Positions 1 to 6,726 of a DNA stretch of 25,838 nt are shown piece after piece. Each line of letters begins with the position of its first letter. Position 1 is the first letter of the stretch. A program made the position numbers and the translations under genes. Origin of the DNA: Brooklawnia sp049651565 (GTDB lineage Bacteria; Actinomycetota; Actinomycetes; Propionibacteriales; Propionibacteriaceae); NCBI RefSeq assembly GCF_049651565.1, contig NZ_JBASCI010000156.1, forward strand, positions 1 through 25,838, read 5' to 3'. Under the pieces are notes generated by a model. The model searched no databases and was not told where the DNA came from. It saw only the letters and a list, made by a program, of their open reading frames with translations.

Positions 1-69
1 TTCGGCCTGCTGATCCACCTGGACCTGATCCAGATCCTCAGTCGTCATCTCGTCGTGGGTCATGCTCAC
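1..69 (-). CDS. 5' end of an unidentified gene (partial)
   Basis: Only the first 23 codons are inside the window; the gene runs off the left edge. The frame opens with GTG at 69, preceded by AAGGAG at a 7-nt spacing, and continues without a stop to base 1. An in-frame ATG lies two codons further on, at 63, but it would sit too far from the ribosome site. The visible peptide is acidic and polar (many Asp, Glu, Gln, Thr) and has no signal peptide. It is divergent from the sugar symporter at 160, with only about 90 bp between the two starts, so the two may share a control region. The product cannot be identified from this fragment. Confidence 0.6.
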   Translation of the reverse strand, partial: MSMTHDEMTTEDLDQVQVDQQAE

Positions 70-76
70 AGTCAAT

Positions 77-82
77 CTCCTT
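77..82 (-). promoter_or_regulatory. Ribosome binding site of the partial left-edge gene
   Basis: AAGGAG read on the minus strand, 7 nt before the GTG at 69. It decides GTG-69 over ATG-63 as the start. Confidence 0.6.
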
Positions 83-159
83 CTCAGTTGGAGACCCATC
101 GCTTACACAGACCATCTGACACCTCCCGCTGCCCCGAGCGTCCCCGGAAGGACAGTGAG

Positions 160-2268
160 ATGAGCGAGCAAGCGCTGACCACAGAACAACAATCGCCCGC
201 TCCCCAGGCACGCGAAAAGCTCCCCAACCACCGGGTGTTCACGTACGCACTGGGCGACGTGGCCAACAACCTTTCTTTCCAGATGACGTCGATGTTCCTG
301 ATGGTCTACATGACCGACATCGCCGGGCTGGGCGCCGGTATCGCCGGAACCATCTACGCCGTGACCAAAATCTGGGCCGGGTTCACCGACCTGTTCGCCG
401 GGCAGACGGTCGACCGGGCCAACACCAGGTGGGGACGGCTGCGTCCGTGGATCCTGTTCGGCGCCACCCCGCTGGCCATCATCTTCGTGCTGCTCTTCAG
501 CGTCCCCGCTGGGCTGAGCGCGACTGCCACGGTCGCCTGGATCTTCCTCTTCGACGCCGCCTTCCAGCTGGCGTACTCGTTCGTGAACATCCCGTACGGA
601 TCGCTGGCATCGGCGATGACCCAGGACGCGGTCGACCGCTCGCGGCTGTCCGGCGCCCGTTCGATCGGCTCCTCGATCACCGGCGTGGCGCTGTCGGCGG
701 TGGTTGCGCCGCAGTTCCAGGACACCACCGCCGACGATGTCCGGCTACGGTTCACGCTGACCTGCATCGGGCTCGGCGTACTCGCTGTCATCCTGTACCT
801 GATCTGCTTCGCCAACTCGCGTGAGGTCGTGCCGCGCTCGGTAGGCAAGATCTCGATCAGGCGCAGCCTCGGCATGGTCCGCCAGAACGGTCCGCTGCTG
901 ACCCTGTGCGCGGGTGCGTTCTTCCTGCTGGCCGCCATGTTCACCATGAGCGCGGTGGCGATGTACTACGCCCGCGACGTGCTCGGCAACGCAGGCTGGT
1001 ACACCTTCCTGATGCTCGCCCAGGCGGTCGGTACCGTGCTGGTCGCCTCGCTGGTGCCGGGCATCACGGTGCGATTCGGCAAGCGCAAGGGCTACGTCGG
1101 TGCCGCCGCAGTGGCGATCCTGGCGTTCGTGCTCATCTACTTCGTGCCTCCGGGCAGCCTGCCGATGGCGGTCGTGGCCTGGTTCGTGTTCGGCTTCGGC
1201 ACCGGTGGCACGAACGCCCTGATGTTCTCGATGCAGGCCGACACCGTCGACTACGGCGAATGGAAGACCGGCGTGCGCTCAGAGGGCGGTTCGTACTCGA
1301 TCCTGTCCTTCATCCGCAAGTGCGGACAGGGCATCGGCGGCTTGGTCGGCGCGGCCGTCATCGGCGCATTCGGCTACGCGGCCGGCTCGCCGACGCAAAG
1401 CCCGGAAGCCATGCAGGGCATCCGGATCGCCTGTGGTGCGGCACCGGCCGTCTTCGCCGTCCTCGCGACATTGGTCATGCTGCGTTACCCGCTGACGACC
1501 GAGACCCATCGGCAGCTCGTCGAGGAACTCAACGAGCGCCGAACCAGAAACGTGGTCAAGTCCGCACTGGGCGTTGAGACCGAGGAAATCGCCGCCGTTG
1601 AGCTTGGCGACCGCCGCACCACGCTGATCCATACCGAGGGCACCGCACCGGTGATCATCACGCTCTTCGAGCGCGACGGTGCCGGCGCCGGGGAGATCGG
1701 GCGCATGCTGGCCGACCGGCTGGGCGTCCCCTTCATCGACCAGAAGTTCAGCTCCGAGCGACTCGCCGCCGCGGACGTGCAGGCGCTCACCACCGACAGC
1801 GGCTTCGACAAGTGGCTACGCACCATGTCGTACGGCGCAACCACCGACGCAGACCTGGCTTGCGGCGCCGACATCGCCACCAACCACACCATCGCCACTG
1901 GCAACAGCCAAGAGGTGCTGTCGGCTGTCAAGCAAGGCGGGGTCATCCTCGGCCGCAACGCGACCCTGGTACTGGCCAATGCGGTCGGAGCCCTCCACGT
2001 GCGCCTGGTTGCACCAATCGGCAAGCGGATCGAACGGGTGGTTGCCAGGACCGGCCTCAGCCCGTCAGCCGCGGCCGAGCGGATATCAATCGAGGACCGG
2101 ATTCGCGCCGAGCTGTCCCAGCGGCTGTACCAGTGGAACCCGAACCACGACGAGGACTACGACCTGGTGATCAACACCGGATCGATCACCTACGAGCAGG
2201 TCGTGGACATTATCGAGGAGGCCTACTTCAGCAAGTACCCGCGGACCACCGGCGGGGACGAGGAGTAG
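160..2268 (+). CDS. GPH-family sugar:cation symporter fused to a cytidylate-kinase-like domain
   Basis: A 702-aa two-part protein. Residues about 20-460 form a 12-helix MFS transporter of the glycoside-pentoside-hexuronide:cation symporter (MelB-like) family. The typical first-loop signature is visible (FTDLFAGQTVDR, then RWGRLRPW), so it should import a sugar or glycoside with a cation across the cytoplasmic membrane. Residues about 498-690 match cytidylate-kinase-like proteins (Cytidylate_kin2 type): ITLFERDGAGAGEIGR as the P-loop-like segment, GVILGRNATLVLANA, RISIEDRIRAE, and YDLVINTGSITYEQ. MelB-type symporters normally end near 460 aa, so the last 200 residues are an added cytosolic domain. 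The start at ATG 160 is chosen for its GGAAGG site 8 nt upstream; the frame is open back to 55 but that part is not protein-like. The transported sugar and the role of the kinase domain (nucleotide sensing or transporter control) are unknown. Confidence 0.9.
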   Translation: MSEQALTTEQQSPAPQAREKLPNHRVFTYALGDVANNLSFQMTSMFLMVYMTDIAGLGAGIAGTIYAVTKIWAGFTDLFAGQTVDRANTRWGRLRPWILFGATPLAIIFVLLFSVPAGLSATATVAWIFLFDAAFQLAYSFVNIPYGSLASAMTQDAVDRSRLSGARSIGSSITGVALSAVVAPQFQDTTADDVRLRFTLTCIGLGVLAVILYLICFANSREVVPRSVGKISIRRSLGMVRQNGPLLTLCAGAFFLLAAMFTMSAVAMYYARDVLGNAGWYTFLMLAQAVGTVLVASLVPGITVRFGKRKGYVGAAAVAILAFVLIYFVPPGSLPMAVVAWFVFGFGTGGTNALMFSMQADTVDYGEWKTGVRSEGGSYSILSFIRKCGQGIGGLVGAAVIGAFGYAAGSPTQSPEAMQGIRIACGAAPAVFAVLATLVMLRYPLTTETHRQLVEELNERRTRNVVKSALGVETEEIAAVELGDRRTTLIHTEGTAPVIITLFERDGAGAGEIGRMLADRLGVPFIDQKFSSERLAAADVQALTTDSGFDKWLRTMSYGATTDADLACGADIATNHTIATGNSQEVLSAVKQGGVILGRNATLVLANAVGALHVRLVAPIGKRIERVVARTGLSPSAAAERISIEDRIRAELSQRLYQWNPNHDEDYDLVINTGSITYEQVVDIIEEAYFSKYPRTTGGDEE

Positions 2269-2287
2269 GAGTCCGAGTAGCCGATGG

Positions 2288-2324
2288 CCGCCCGGCCCCG
2301 ACAGTCGGGGTCCGGGCGGTCCTT
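2288..2324 (+). terminator. Rho-independent-like terminator after the symporter gene
   Basis: An 8-bp G+C arm, CCGCCCGG at 2288-2295, pairs with CCGGGCGG at 2312-2319, with an inner CCCC/GGGG pairing and a short loop. A small T-rich run (2323-2325) follows. It lies 20 nt past the stop codon at 2268. Confidence 0.65.
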
Positions 2325-2504
2325 TGTGGTCACGACGACGCCCCCGGTGCAGCCCAGCCGCGACAATGTGGAGCATCGGGCACCCCGACTTCAATGCGAG
2401 ATCCTCCGCATTGGCGTTAGGGCAAGCCCTGGATCCGGGCTTGTTCGGAGGACGATCGGTTGCTGGGTAACGGCCAAGGTGCCGGTCGTCGATAGGGTGG
2501 TCGA

Positions 2505-2954
2505 GTGGATAGCATGGCGGCTTTCGTGGTCGAACTGACTGCGGCGGCCGACCCCGACGAGATCTTCTCGCGCCTGCTCGACCTTCGCCAGCACGACCGG
2601 CTGGTGCCATTGACCAGGGTGACCCCCGCCCTCCCGGCCAAGGACATCCGGGTCGGCCTGCGGTTCGTAGCGCGTAGCGGCGTCGGGCCGGTCGGCTTCC
2701 ATGATCCGATGATGGTTCAACAGCTGGTCAGGAAGGGTGCGCACGAACCGATCACCGTGCTCATCGCCAAGCAGGGCAGGGTCATCCAGGGACTGATCGA
2801 AATCGAGATCATCCCGACCGGGGCGGGCAGCAGGCTGCGCTGGCGGCAATCCGTTCGGTTACCGTGGTTGCCCCGGTCGCTGCAACGGGGCGCGGCGCGC
2901 GTCCTGCAGCTGGCCTACCGCCGCCTGCTGGTCAGGTTGTTGGCTGCAAGGTAG
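2505..2954 (+). CDS. SRPBCC (polyketide cyclase/START-like) family protein
   Basis: A 149-aa soluble protein. The N-terminal pattern of a first beta-strand (FVVELTAAADPDEIFSRLLD) followed by a helix, alternating strands in the middle (VGLRFVAR, ITVLIAK, GLIEIEIIPTG, SRLRWRQSV) and a long C-terminal helix is the layout of the SRPBCC ligand-binding fold. Length is typical of the family. No catalytic motif is visible and the ligand cannot be predicted. The start is either GTG 2505, with an AGGG-type site close upstream, or ATG 2514. The gene appears to stand alone: a terminator precedes it and no gene follows on the same strand for more than 2.5 kb. Assignment rests on predicted secondary structure and the general look of the sequence. 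Confidence 0.6.
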   Translation: MDSMAAFVVELTAAADPDEIFSRLLDLRQHDRLVPLTRVTPALPAKDIRVGLRFVARSGVGPVGFHDPMMVQQLVRKGAHEPITVLIAKQGRVIQGLIEIEIIPTGAGSRLRWRQSVRLPWLPRSLQRGAARVLQLAYRRLLVRLLAAR

Positions 2955-2963
2955 CGACGACGC

Positions 2964-3014
2964 ATACCGTCCGGTATCTGACCGTTGACGCCCCCGACGT
3001 CGTGACCCTACGAA
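2964..3014 (+). promoter_or_regulatory. Palindromic operator-like site followed by promoter-like boxes
   Basis: ATACCG at 2964-2969 and CGGTAT at 2972-2977 are exact inverted arms around TC, a shape and base content often seen in TetR-family operators. TTGACG (2985-2990) and TACGAA (3009-3014), 18 bp apart, resemble -35 and weak -10 boxes, and GGGAAGG (3054-3060) precedes ATG 3068. No TetR gene is in the window, and no recognisable gene follows. Confidence 0.3.
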
Positions 3015-3186
3015 CCACCAGGCGCAGGATGCTCCTTCCGCAACGACATCGACGGGAAGGCCTCACCATGAGTCCTGGCTTCTTCGAGCCATTGTTGCGC
3101 AGCGGCCTGACGGTGCCGATCGCGCCCTTGCCAGGATTACGAGCAAGAGGTTCCGCAGACAGCCGGGCGAGCGGGCCGAACGTTCA

Positions 3187-3204
3187 CAGGGCCCAAAGGC
3201 CCTG
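3187..3204. terminator. Small hairpin, possible terminator
   Basis: CAGGGCC at 3187-3193 pairs exactly with GGCCCTG at 3198-3204 around a CAAA loop. No T-run follows on either strand. It could close transcription of the minus-strand peptide gene that ends 124 bp away at 3328, but this is weak. Confidence 0.3.
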
Positions 3205-3327
3205 GCGGACGGACGCTGCACCCCCGTGGTTCCCATCCGGAACCACTCGTGATACCAGCGTCGCCCTCGTTTGCGGCGTGGGGGGTTCACCTATCGGGTC
3301 GCCCGCCCAGCTGTGCGGTGTCCGAGG

Positions 3328-3471
3328 TCAGCGGAAGAAGTTGCAGCCCGGCAGCCACGGCAGGAACTGGCAGATACCCACCGATTGCTGTGCCGAAGGC
3401 TGGGCGACTGCAACGGAGGCAGTTGGGGCAATACTCAGCAGGACGACCATCAGGGCTGCGATCAGCTTCAC
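3328..3471 (-). CDS. Small exported peptide with a cysteine pair (47 aa)
   Basis: A 47-codon gene starting with GTG at 3471, with an AAGGGAG site 5 nt upstream. Residues 1-23 are a textbook signal peptide: Lys at position 2, a hydrophobic core (LIAALMVVLLSIAP), and an Ala-x-Ala-type end (VAVA-Q). The predicted mature peptide is about 24 residues, with a Gln/Ser-rich start and a hydrophobic, aromatic C-terminal part, CQFLPWLPGC followed by NFFR, in which two Cys are 9 residues apart and could form a disulfide loop. It is the last gene of a minus-strand series: histidine kinase, response regulator, small membrane protein, this peptide. It may be a signal, an antimicrobial, or an envelope peptide; no maturation or export genes are next to it. 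I do not recognise a named family. Confidence 0.65.
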   Translation of the reverse strand: MKLIAALMVVLLSIAPTASVAVAQPSAQQSVGICQFLPWLPGCNFFR

Positions 3472-3621
3472 TGTGTCTCCCTTCCTCACCTTGGACGTGC
3501 TCAATCGTCGCCCTGCGAGGTCGCCATCGTCACGGCCAAAGGGCGCGAACTAGCCTTTGGGAGACCTGTGGGGTGTCCCTTAGTACAGGTTCAGCTGTCC
3601 CGCGCAGCTGCCCGGGACGCG

Positions 3622-3795
3622 CTACTCGGTCGCCTGCGCCCGCTCCCGGTAACTCCCGATCAGCCTCAACAGGAACGCCAGCGCACCAAAGCCGAACAGC
3701 GTGAGGTGTGCGATGTCGTCGTGCAGCCATGCTGAACCGGCCAGGGCTGCGAACAGCAGGAAGATGGCCGCGACAATCAGTTCATGCCTGCGCAT
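3622..3795 (-). CDS. Small two-helix membrane protein (57 aa)
   Basis: Starts at ATG 3795 with an AAAGGGA site about 5 nt upstream and ends with TAG at 3622. Two hydrophobic segments, residues about 6-22 (LIVAAIFLLFAALAGSA) and 31-47 (LTLFGFGALAFLLRLIG), are joined by a short polar turn (WLHDDIAH). The charged C-terminus (SYRERAQATE) probably lies in the cytosol. It lies between the response regulator gene (148 bp upstream) and the exported-peptide gene (150 bp downstream), all on the minus strand, so the system upstream may control it. The gaps suggest it could also have its own promoter. No known family is recognised; function unknown. Confidence 0.6.
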   Translation of the reverse strand: MRRHELIVAAIFLLFAALAGSAWLHDDIAHLTLFGFGALAFLLRLIGSYRERAQATE

Positions 3796-3943
3796 TGCTC
3801 CCTTTCACAGCCCATCCACGGCAGGGACGTCCTCACCCACACCCAGACGCTACGACCGGAAGCAGCAGGCCGGCTCGCCACCAGGGAACACCAGACTTGA
3901 AGTGCAGCATGGTCCTGTACTTTCGGCCAGCTGATCAGGCGAG

Positions 3944-4597
3944 TCAGTGCGGGCCGCTGAACCCCAGGTCATGGGCACGGGCGATCGTCTCCAGCCGGGA
4001 CTGCGTACCGAACTTGGTCATCAGCGAGCTGACGTGCGCCTTCACCGCGCTTTGTGAGATGAACAGCGCGGCAGCGATCTGGGCATTGGACCGGCCGGCC
4101 CACAGTTGCTCCAGGACCTCGGTCTCCCGAGGGGTGAGGGCGGGAAACGCGTTTGCCGGCGCGGCCGGGGTTCGCAAGGACGCCAGCATCTCCGGCGAGA
4201 CCGCCGGCAGACCCTGCCGTGCCGCGCGCAGGGCAGCGATGAGTTGCGCTGCCCGAAGGTTCTTCAGCAGGTAGCCCGCCGCCCCCGAGGCCAGCGCACG
4301 GCGCAGCAGGTCGTCGTCATCGAAGGAGGTCAGCATGATGATCATCGTTCCGGGCGACGCTGCGTGGATGAGGCTGGCTGCCTCGATGCCATCCATCCGG
4401 GGCATGTTCACGTCCAGCAGCGCCATCTCGACGCCGTGGTTGGTGATGAATTCGACCGCCTTGGCTCCGTCGGTCACCGCGGCGACCACGTTGAAGTCCT
4501 CCACCATCGACAGGTAATCGGAGATCGCTCGTCGGGCGAGCATGTCGTCGTCGGCGATCAGTACCGTGGTGGCCGGCGGGCGTGGCCGTTCAGTCAT
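3944..4597 (-). CDS. NarL/LuxR-family response regulator
   Basis: A 217-aa DNA-binding response regulator. Residues about 10-125 form the receiver domain: the acidic cluster ADDD near residue 16, the phospho-acceptor Asp62 in ALLDVNMPRMDG, the conserved Thr/Ser strand (MIIMLTSFDDDD) and the Lys of GYLLKN. Residues about 150-212 are a LuxR-type helix-turn-helix (LTPRETEVLEQLWAGRSNAQ, then SQSAVKAHVSSLMTKF). The ATG at 4597 overlaps the kinase stop codon by 8 nt (ATGACTGA), and a GGAGG lies just upstream inside the kinase gene, which decides this start over the longer open frame and implies translational coupling. Its partner is the kinase at 4590-5732. The two small genes downstream, 3622-3795 and 3328-3471, are candidate targets by position only. 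Confidence 0.95.
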   Translation of the reverse strand: MTERPRPPATTVLIADDDMLARRAISDYLSMVEDFNVVAAVTDGAKAVEFITNHGVEMALLDVNMPRMDGIEAASLIHAASPGTMIIMLTSFDDDDLLRRALASGAAGYLLKNLRAAQLIAALRAARQGLPAVSPEMLASLRTPAAPANAFPALTPRETEVLEQLWAGRSNAQIAAALFISQSAVKAHVSSLMTKFGTQSRLETIARAHDLGFSGPH

Positions 4598-5732
4598 GTC
4601 TGGCCTCCTCGGGGGCTGCGACCGCCCGGCTCTGCTTGGGCACACATCCCATGGTCGTCCAGTTACCCGCCGACGCGTACGCGTACAGCCGACCGCCCAC
4701 CGCCTCCACGCGTTCGCGAAGACCGATCAGGCCAAGTGGGGTGTGGTCGGGCACGTGTGCGCGCGGACCCACCCGGTTGAAGAACGCCAACCGGGTCTCC
4801 CCGGTCTCGGCGTCCGCCTCAAGGCTGATCGTGACCGGGCTGTCCGAATCGCCATGGGTGATGATGTTGCTGACCGCCTCGCGGCACAGCCCCGCCAGCG
4901 CCCACTGGGCCGCGAGCGGGACCTCGTCGACGTCGCCGTCGCGCTGGTACTCCGCGGTGAACCCGTGGTCGATCAGGCGTTCAACGGCGGCCTGGCACTG
5001 CTGGTCAAGGCTTCCGGAAGGTTCGACTGCCAACGTGCGCGGTGAGTCGGGGGAGCGCAGCACGCTGAGCATGGCTCGTAACTGGGCGATGGCGTTGTCG
5101 CAGGAGTCGAGGATGGTCTCCAGTTCGTCCGGGTCGACATCGCCGCGCAGCCCCAGGCGCTGCACCTGCATGCTCATCAGCGACAACTCGTGTGCGACCG
5201 TATCGTGCAGTTCGCGGGCGATCGCGTGGCGTTGCTCCACCAGCTGCTTGTGGGTGACCCGTTGCCTGGCCCGGCGGGCCTGGTTGATCAGGTCGGTGAC
5301 CGCCCAGGTCAGCGCGTAGACGGTGAACCAGACCAGCGTGCGCTGGGCGAGTTCGGCGGTGGAATCGGCTTCGGTGACCAGCGCCACCAGGTAGCAGGCG
5401 GCCACGATGACGGCGATCCGGGTCCTGCCCTGCAGAACCGCGACCGCGATCGGGACGATCGATGCGTACTCGGCCAGCGTCGGCCACTCCGGCGGCAGCA
5501 GTGCCGCCAGCACCAGCACCACGCCGACACCCAGCGCGCCGAGCAGCAGGCGGCGTCCGGCGACGGCGGCGAAGAAGAACGCCAGCAGGTCCACCACCAG
5601 AGCTGGGGTCACCTGGCTCATCAGGTGCAGTGTGGTTGCAAGTACCGCCATCGGAACCGCGAGCACCAGGGCGGGATGATCGCGCAGCAACGCCAACCAG
5701 CGTCCCGGCTGCTGCAGGCTGGGCGACGCCAC
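4590..5732 (-). CDS. NarL-type sensor histidine kinase
   Basis: A 380-aa membrane sensor kinase. Residues about 15-145 hold five or six hydrophobic segments with little extracellular loop, so the signal is probably sensed in or near the membrane. The dimerisation domain carries ARELHDTVAHELSLM with the phospho-acceptor His176. The ATPase domain has the N-box REAVSNIITHG (Glu285, Asn289) and a G-box LGLIGLRERVEAVGG. The G1 box, usually D-x-G-x-G, reads FNRVG, so the ATP-base-binding Asp is not obvious; variants of this kind are common in actinobacterial kinases of this type. The start is GTG 5732 because GGAGG sits 5 nt upstream; an ATG at 5744 has no such site, and the longer open frame to 6338 crosses the neighbouring gene. 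It is followed by its response regulator with an 8-nt overlap. Confidence 0.93.
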   Translation of the reverse strand: MASPSLQQPGRWLALLRDHPALVLAVPMAVLATTLHLMSQVTPALVVDLLAFFFAAVAGRRLLLGALGVGVVLVLAALLPPEWPTLAEYASIVPIAVAVLQGRTRIAVIVAACYLVALVTEADSTAELAQRTLVWFTVYALTWAVTDLINQARRARQRVTHKQLVEQRHAIARELHDTVAHELSLMSMQVQRLGLRGDVDPDELETILDSCDNAIAQLRAMLSVLRSPDSPRTLAVEPSGSLDQQCQAAVERLIDHGFTAEYQRDGDVDEVPLAAQWALAGLCREAVSNIITHGDSDSPVTISLEADAETGETRLAFFNRVGPRAHVPDHTPLGLIGLRERVEAVGGRLYAYASAGNWTTMGCVPKQSRAVAAPEEARHD

Positions 5733-5737
5733 GGTGA

Positions 5738-5742
5738 CCTCC
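5738..5742 (-). promoter_or_regulatory. Ribosome binding site of the histidine kinase
   Basis: GGAGG on the minus strand, 5 nt before GTG 5732. It lies inside the reading frame that would start at ATG 5744 and so decides for the shorter GTG start. Confidence 0.6.
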
Positions 5743-5774
5743 ATGTAAGGGACATGCGCTCGCAGCCATGTTAA

Positions 5775-5808
5775 TCGACCGGCTAGGGCTGTCGTGCGTC
5801 GACCGGCT
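5775..5808. repeat. Direct repeat upstream of the two-component genes
   Basis: TCGACCGGCT occurs exactly at 5775-5784 and 5799-5808, a 24-bp period, in the 180-bp space between the divergent kinase and phosphatase genes. It could be a tandem binding site for the response regulator, but nothing else supports this. Confidence 0.35.
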
Positions 5809-5913
5809 CCGGCGCAGTCCGGCGGTAGGCCTGGTACTACAGTGCCACCGATCAAGGCGGTGCCACCCTGGGGGGCGTTGCCAGACCGCATCGGTGGCCC
5901 GCAGACTGGGCGG

Positions 5914-6726
5914 ATGGTAGATCGAAGTCGCCTCGTCGAAAACCCGGATTCGCAGGCGTCGTCAGCCGGCTCGCTGGCGGCGGATCGGCGGCTGGCGCCG
6001 AGCGAGCTGGTACTGGTCCGGCACGCGAAGAGCGTCGGGAACCTGGCCGACGAGCGGGCGCGCAAGGAGGGCCGCGGGCGCCTTGAGCTGGAGACCAGGG
6101 ACGCCGACACCCCACTGGCTGAGCTGGGCGAGGAGCAGGCCGCCGCCCTCGGCAGGTACCTGCGGGGCCTGGATGGCAGCGAACTGCCGGACGTGGTGCT
6201 CAGCTCGCCGTACGAGCGGGCCAGGCATACCGCCGAGATCGCCCTGGAGACGGCTGGCCTGGAGTACCGGTTGGTGATCGACGAGCGGTTGCGCGAGCGG
6301 GACCTGGGCGTCTGGGACGGCCTGACCCGCAAGGGCATCGAGGAGAAGTTCCCCGAGGAGGCAGCCCGCCGTACGCGGGTGGGGAAGTTCTACTACCGGG
6401 CCGCCGGTGGGGAGAGCTGGTGCGATGTGGCGTTGCGGGTCCGCAGCGTGCTGTCGGACATCCGGACCGAGTACGACTCGGCCAAGGTGTGGGTCTTCAG
6501 CCACCAGGCAGTGATCATGTCGTTCCGGCTCGTCCTGGAATCACTGGACGAGGCCACCCTGCTCGGTATCGACGCCGAGAACCCACTGCCGAACGTGTCG
6601 TTGACCAGCTATCGTCGGCGGGCGGACGGGGCGTTGCACCTGGCCGAGTACGCCCGTACGACGCACCTGAGCGCGGCCGATGTTCCGGCCACCGCAGAAC
6701 CTCCAGCCGCCAAGGAACAGCCATGA
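5914..6726 (+). CDS. Histidine phosphatase (phosphoglycerate mutase-like) family protein
   Basis: A 270-aa protein of the phosphoglycerate mutase superfamily. The catalytic signature is LVLVRHAKSVGN with nucleophile His37. SSPYERARHTAEIA gives the second Arg, LRERDLGVWDG carries the proton-donor Glu region, and FSHQAVIMSF holds the second catalytic His197. The family removes phosphate from small molecules or proteins; the substrate here cannot be told. The start at ATG 5914 is the nearest one that leaves the fold complete and avoids the kinase promoter region; the frame is open further back to 5794. Its TGA overlaps the ATG of the next gene (ATGA), so the two are translated together. The last 20 residues are Ala/Glu/Pro-rich and probably disordered. 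Confidence 0.88.
   Translation: MVDRSRLVENPDSQASSAGSLAADRRLAPSELVLVRHAKSVGNLADERARKEGRGRLELETRDADTPLAELGEEQAAALGRYLRGLDGSELPDVVLSSPYERARHTAEIALETAGLEYRLVIDERLRERDLGVWDGLTRKGIEEKFPEEAARRTRVGKFYYRAAGGESWCDVALRVRSVLSDIRTEYDSAKVWVFSHQAVIMSFRLVLESLDEATLLGIDAENPLPNVSLTSYRRRADGALHLAEYARTTHLSAADVPATAEPPAAKEQP

Larger units (their letters stand above)
2955..3327. other. 373-bp stretch without a supported gene
   Basis: Holds a perfect-arm palindrome (2964-2977), promoter-like boxes (2985-3014), a ribosome-site-plus-ATG (3054-3070) and a 7-bp hairpin at 3187-3204. The open frame starting at ATG 3068 runs to 3553 but has no protein-like composition and lies antisense to the small exported peptide gene, so I do not call it. 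This may be a decayed gene. Confidence 0.5.

Noticed and set aside
3068..3553. Plus-strand open frame after the palindrome
   Set aside because: No protein-like composition and antisense to the small exported peptide gene, which has a better start and a signal peptide.
5733..6338. N-terminal extension of the histidine kinase frame
   Set aside because: It overlaps the histidine phosphatase gene and is Arg/Ser-rich; GGAGG before GTG 5732 marks the true start.
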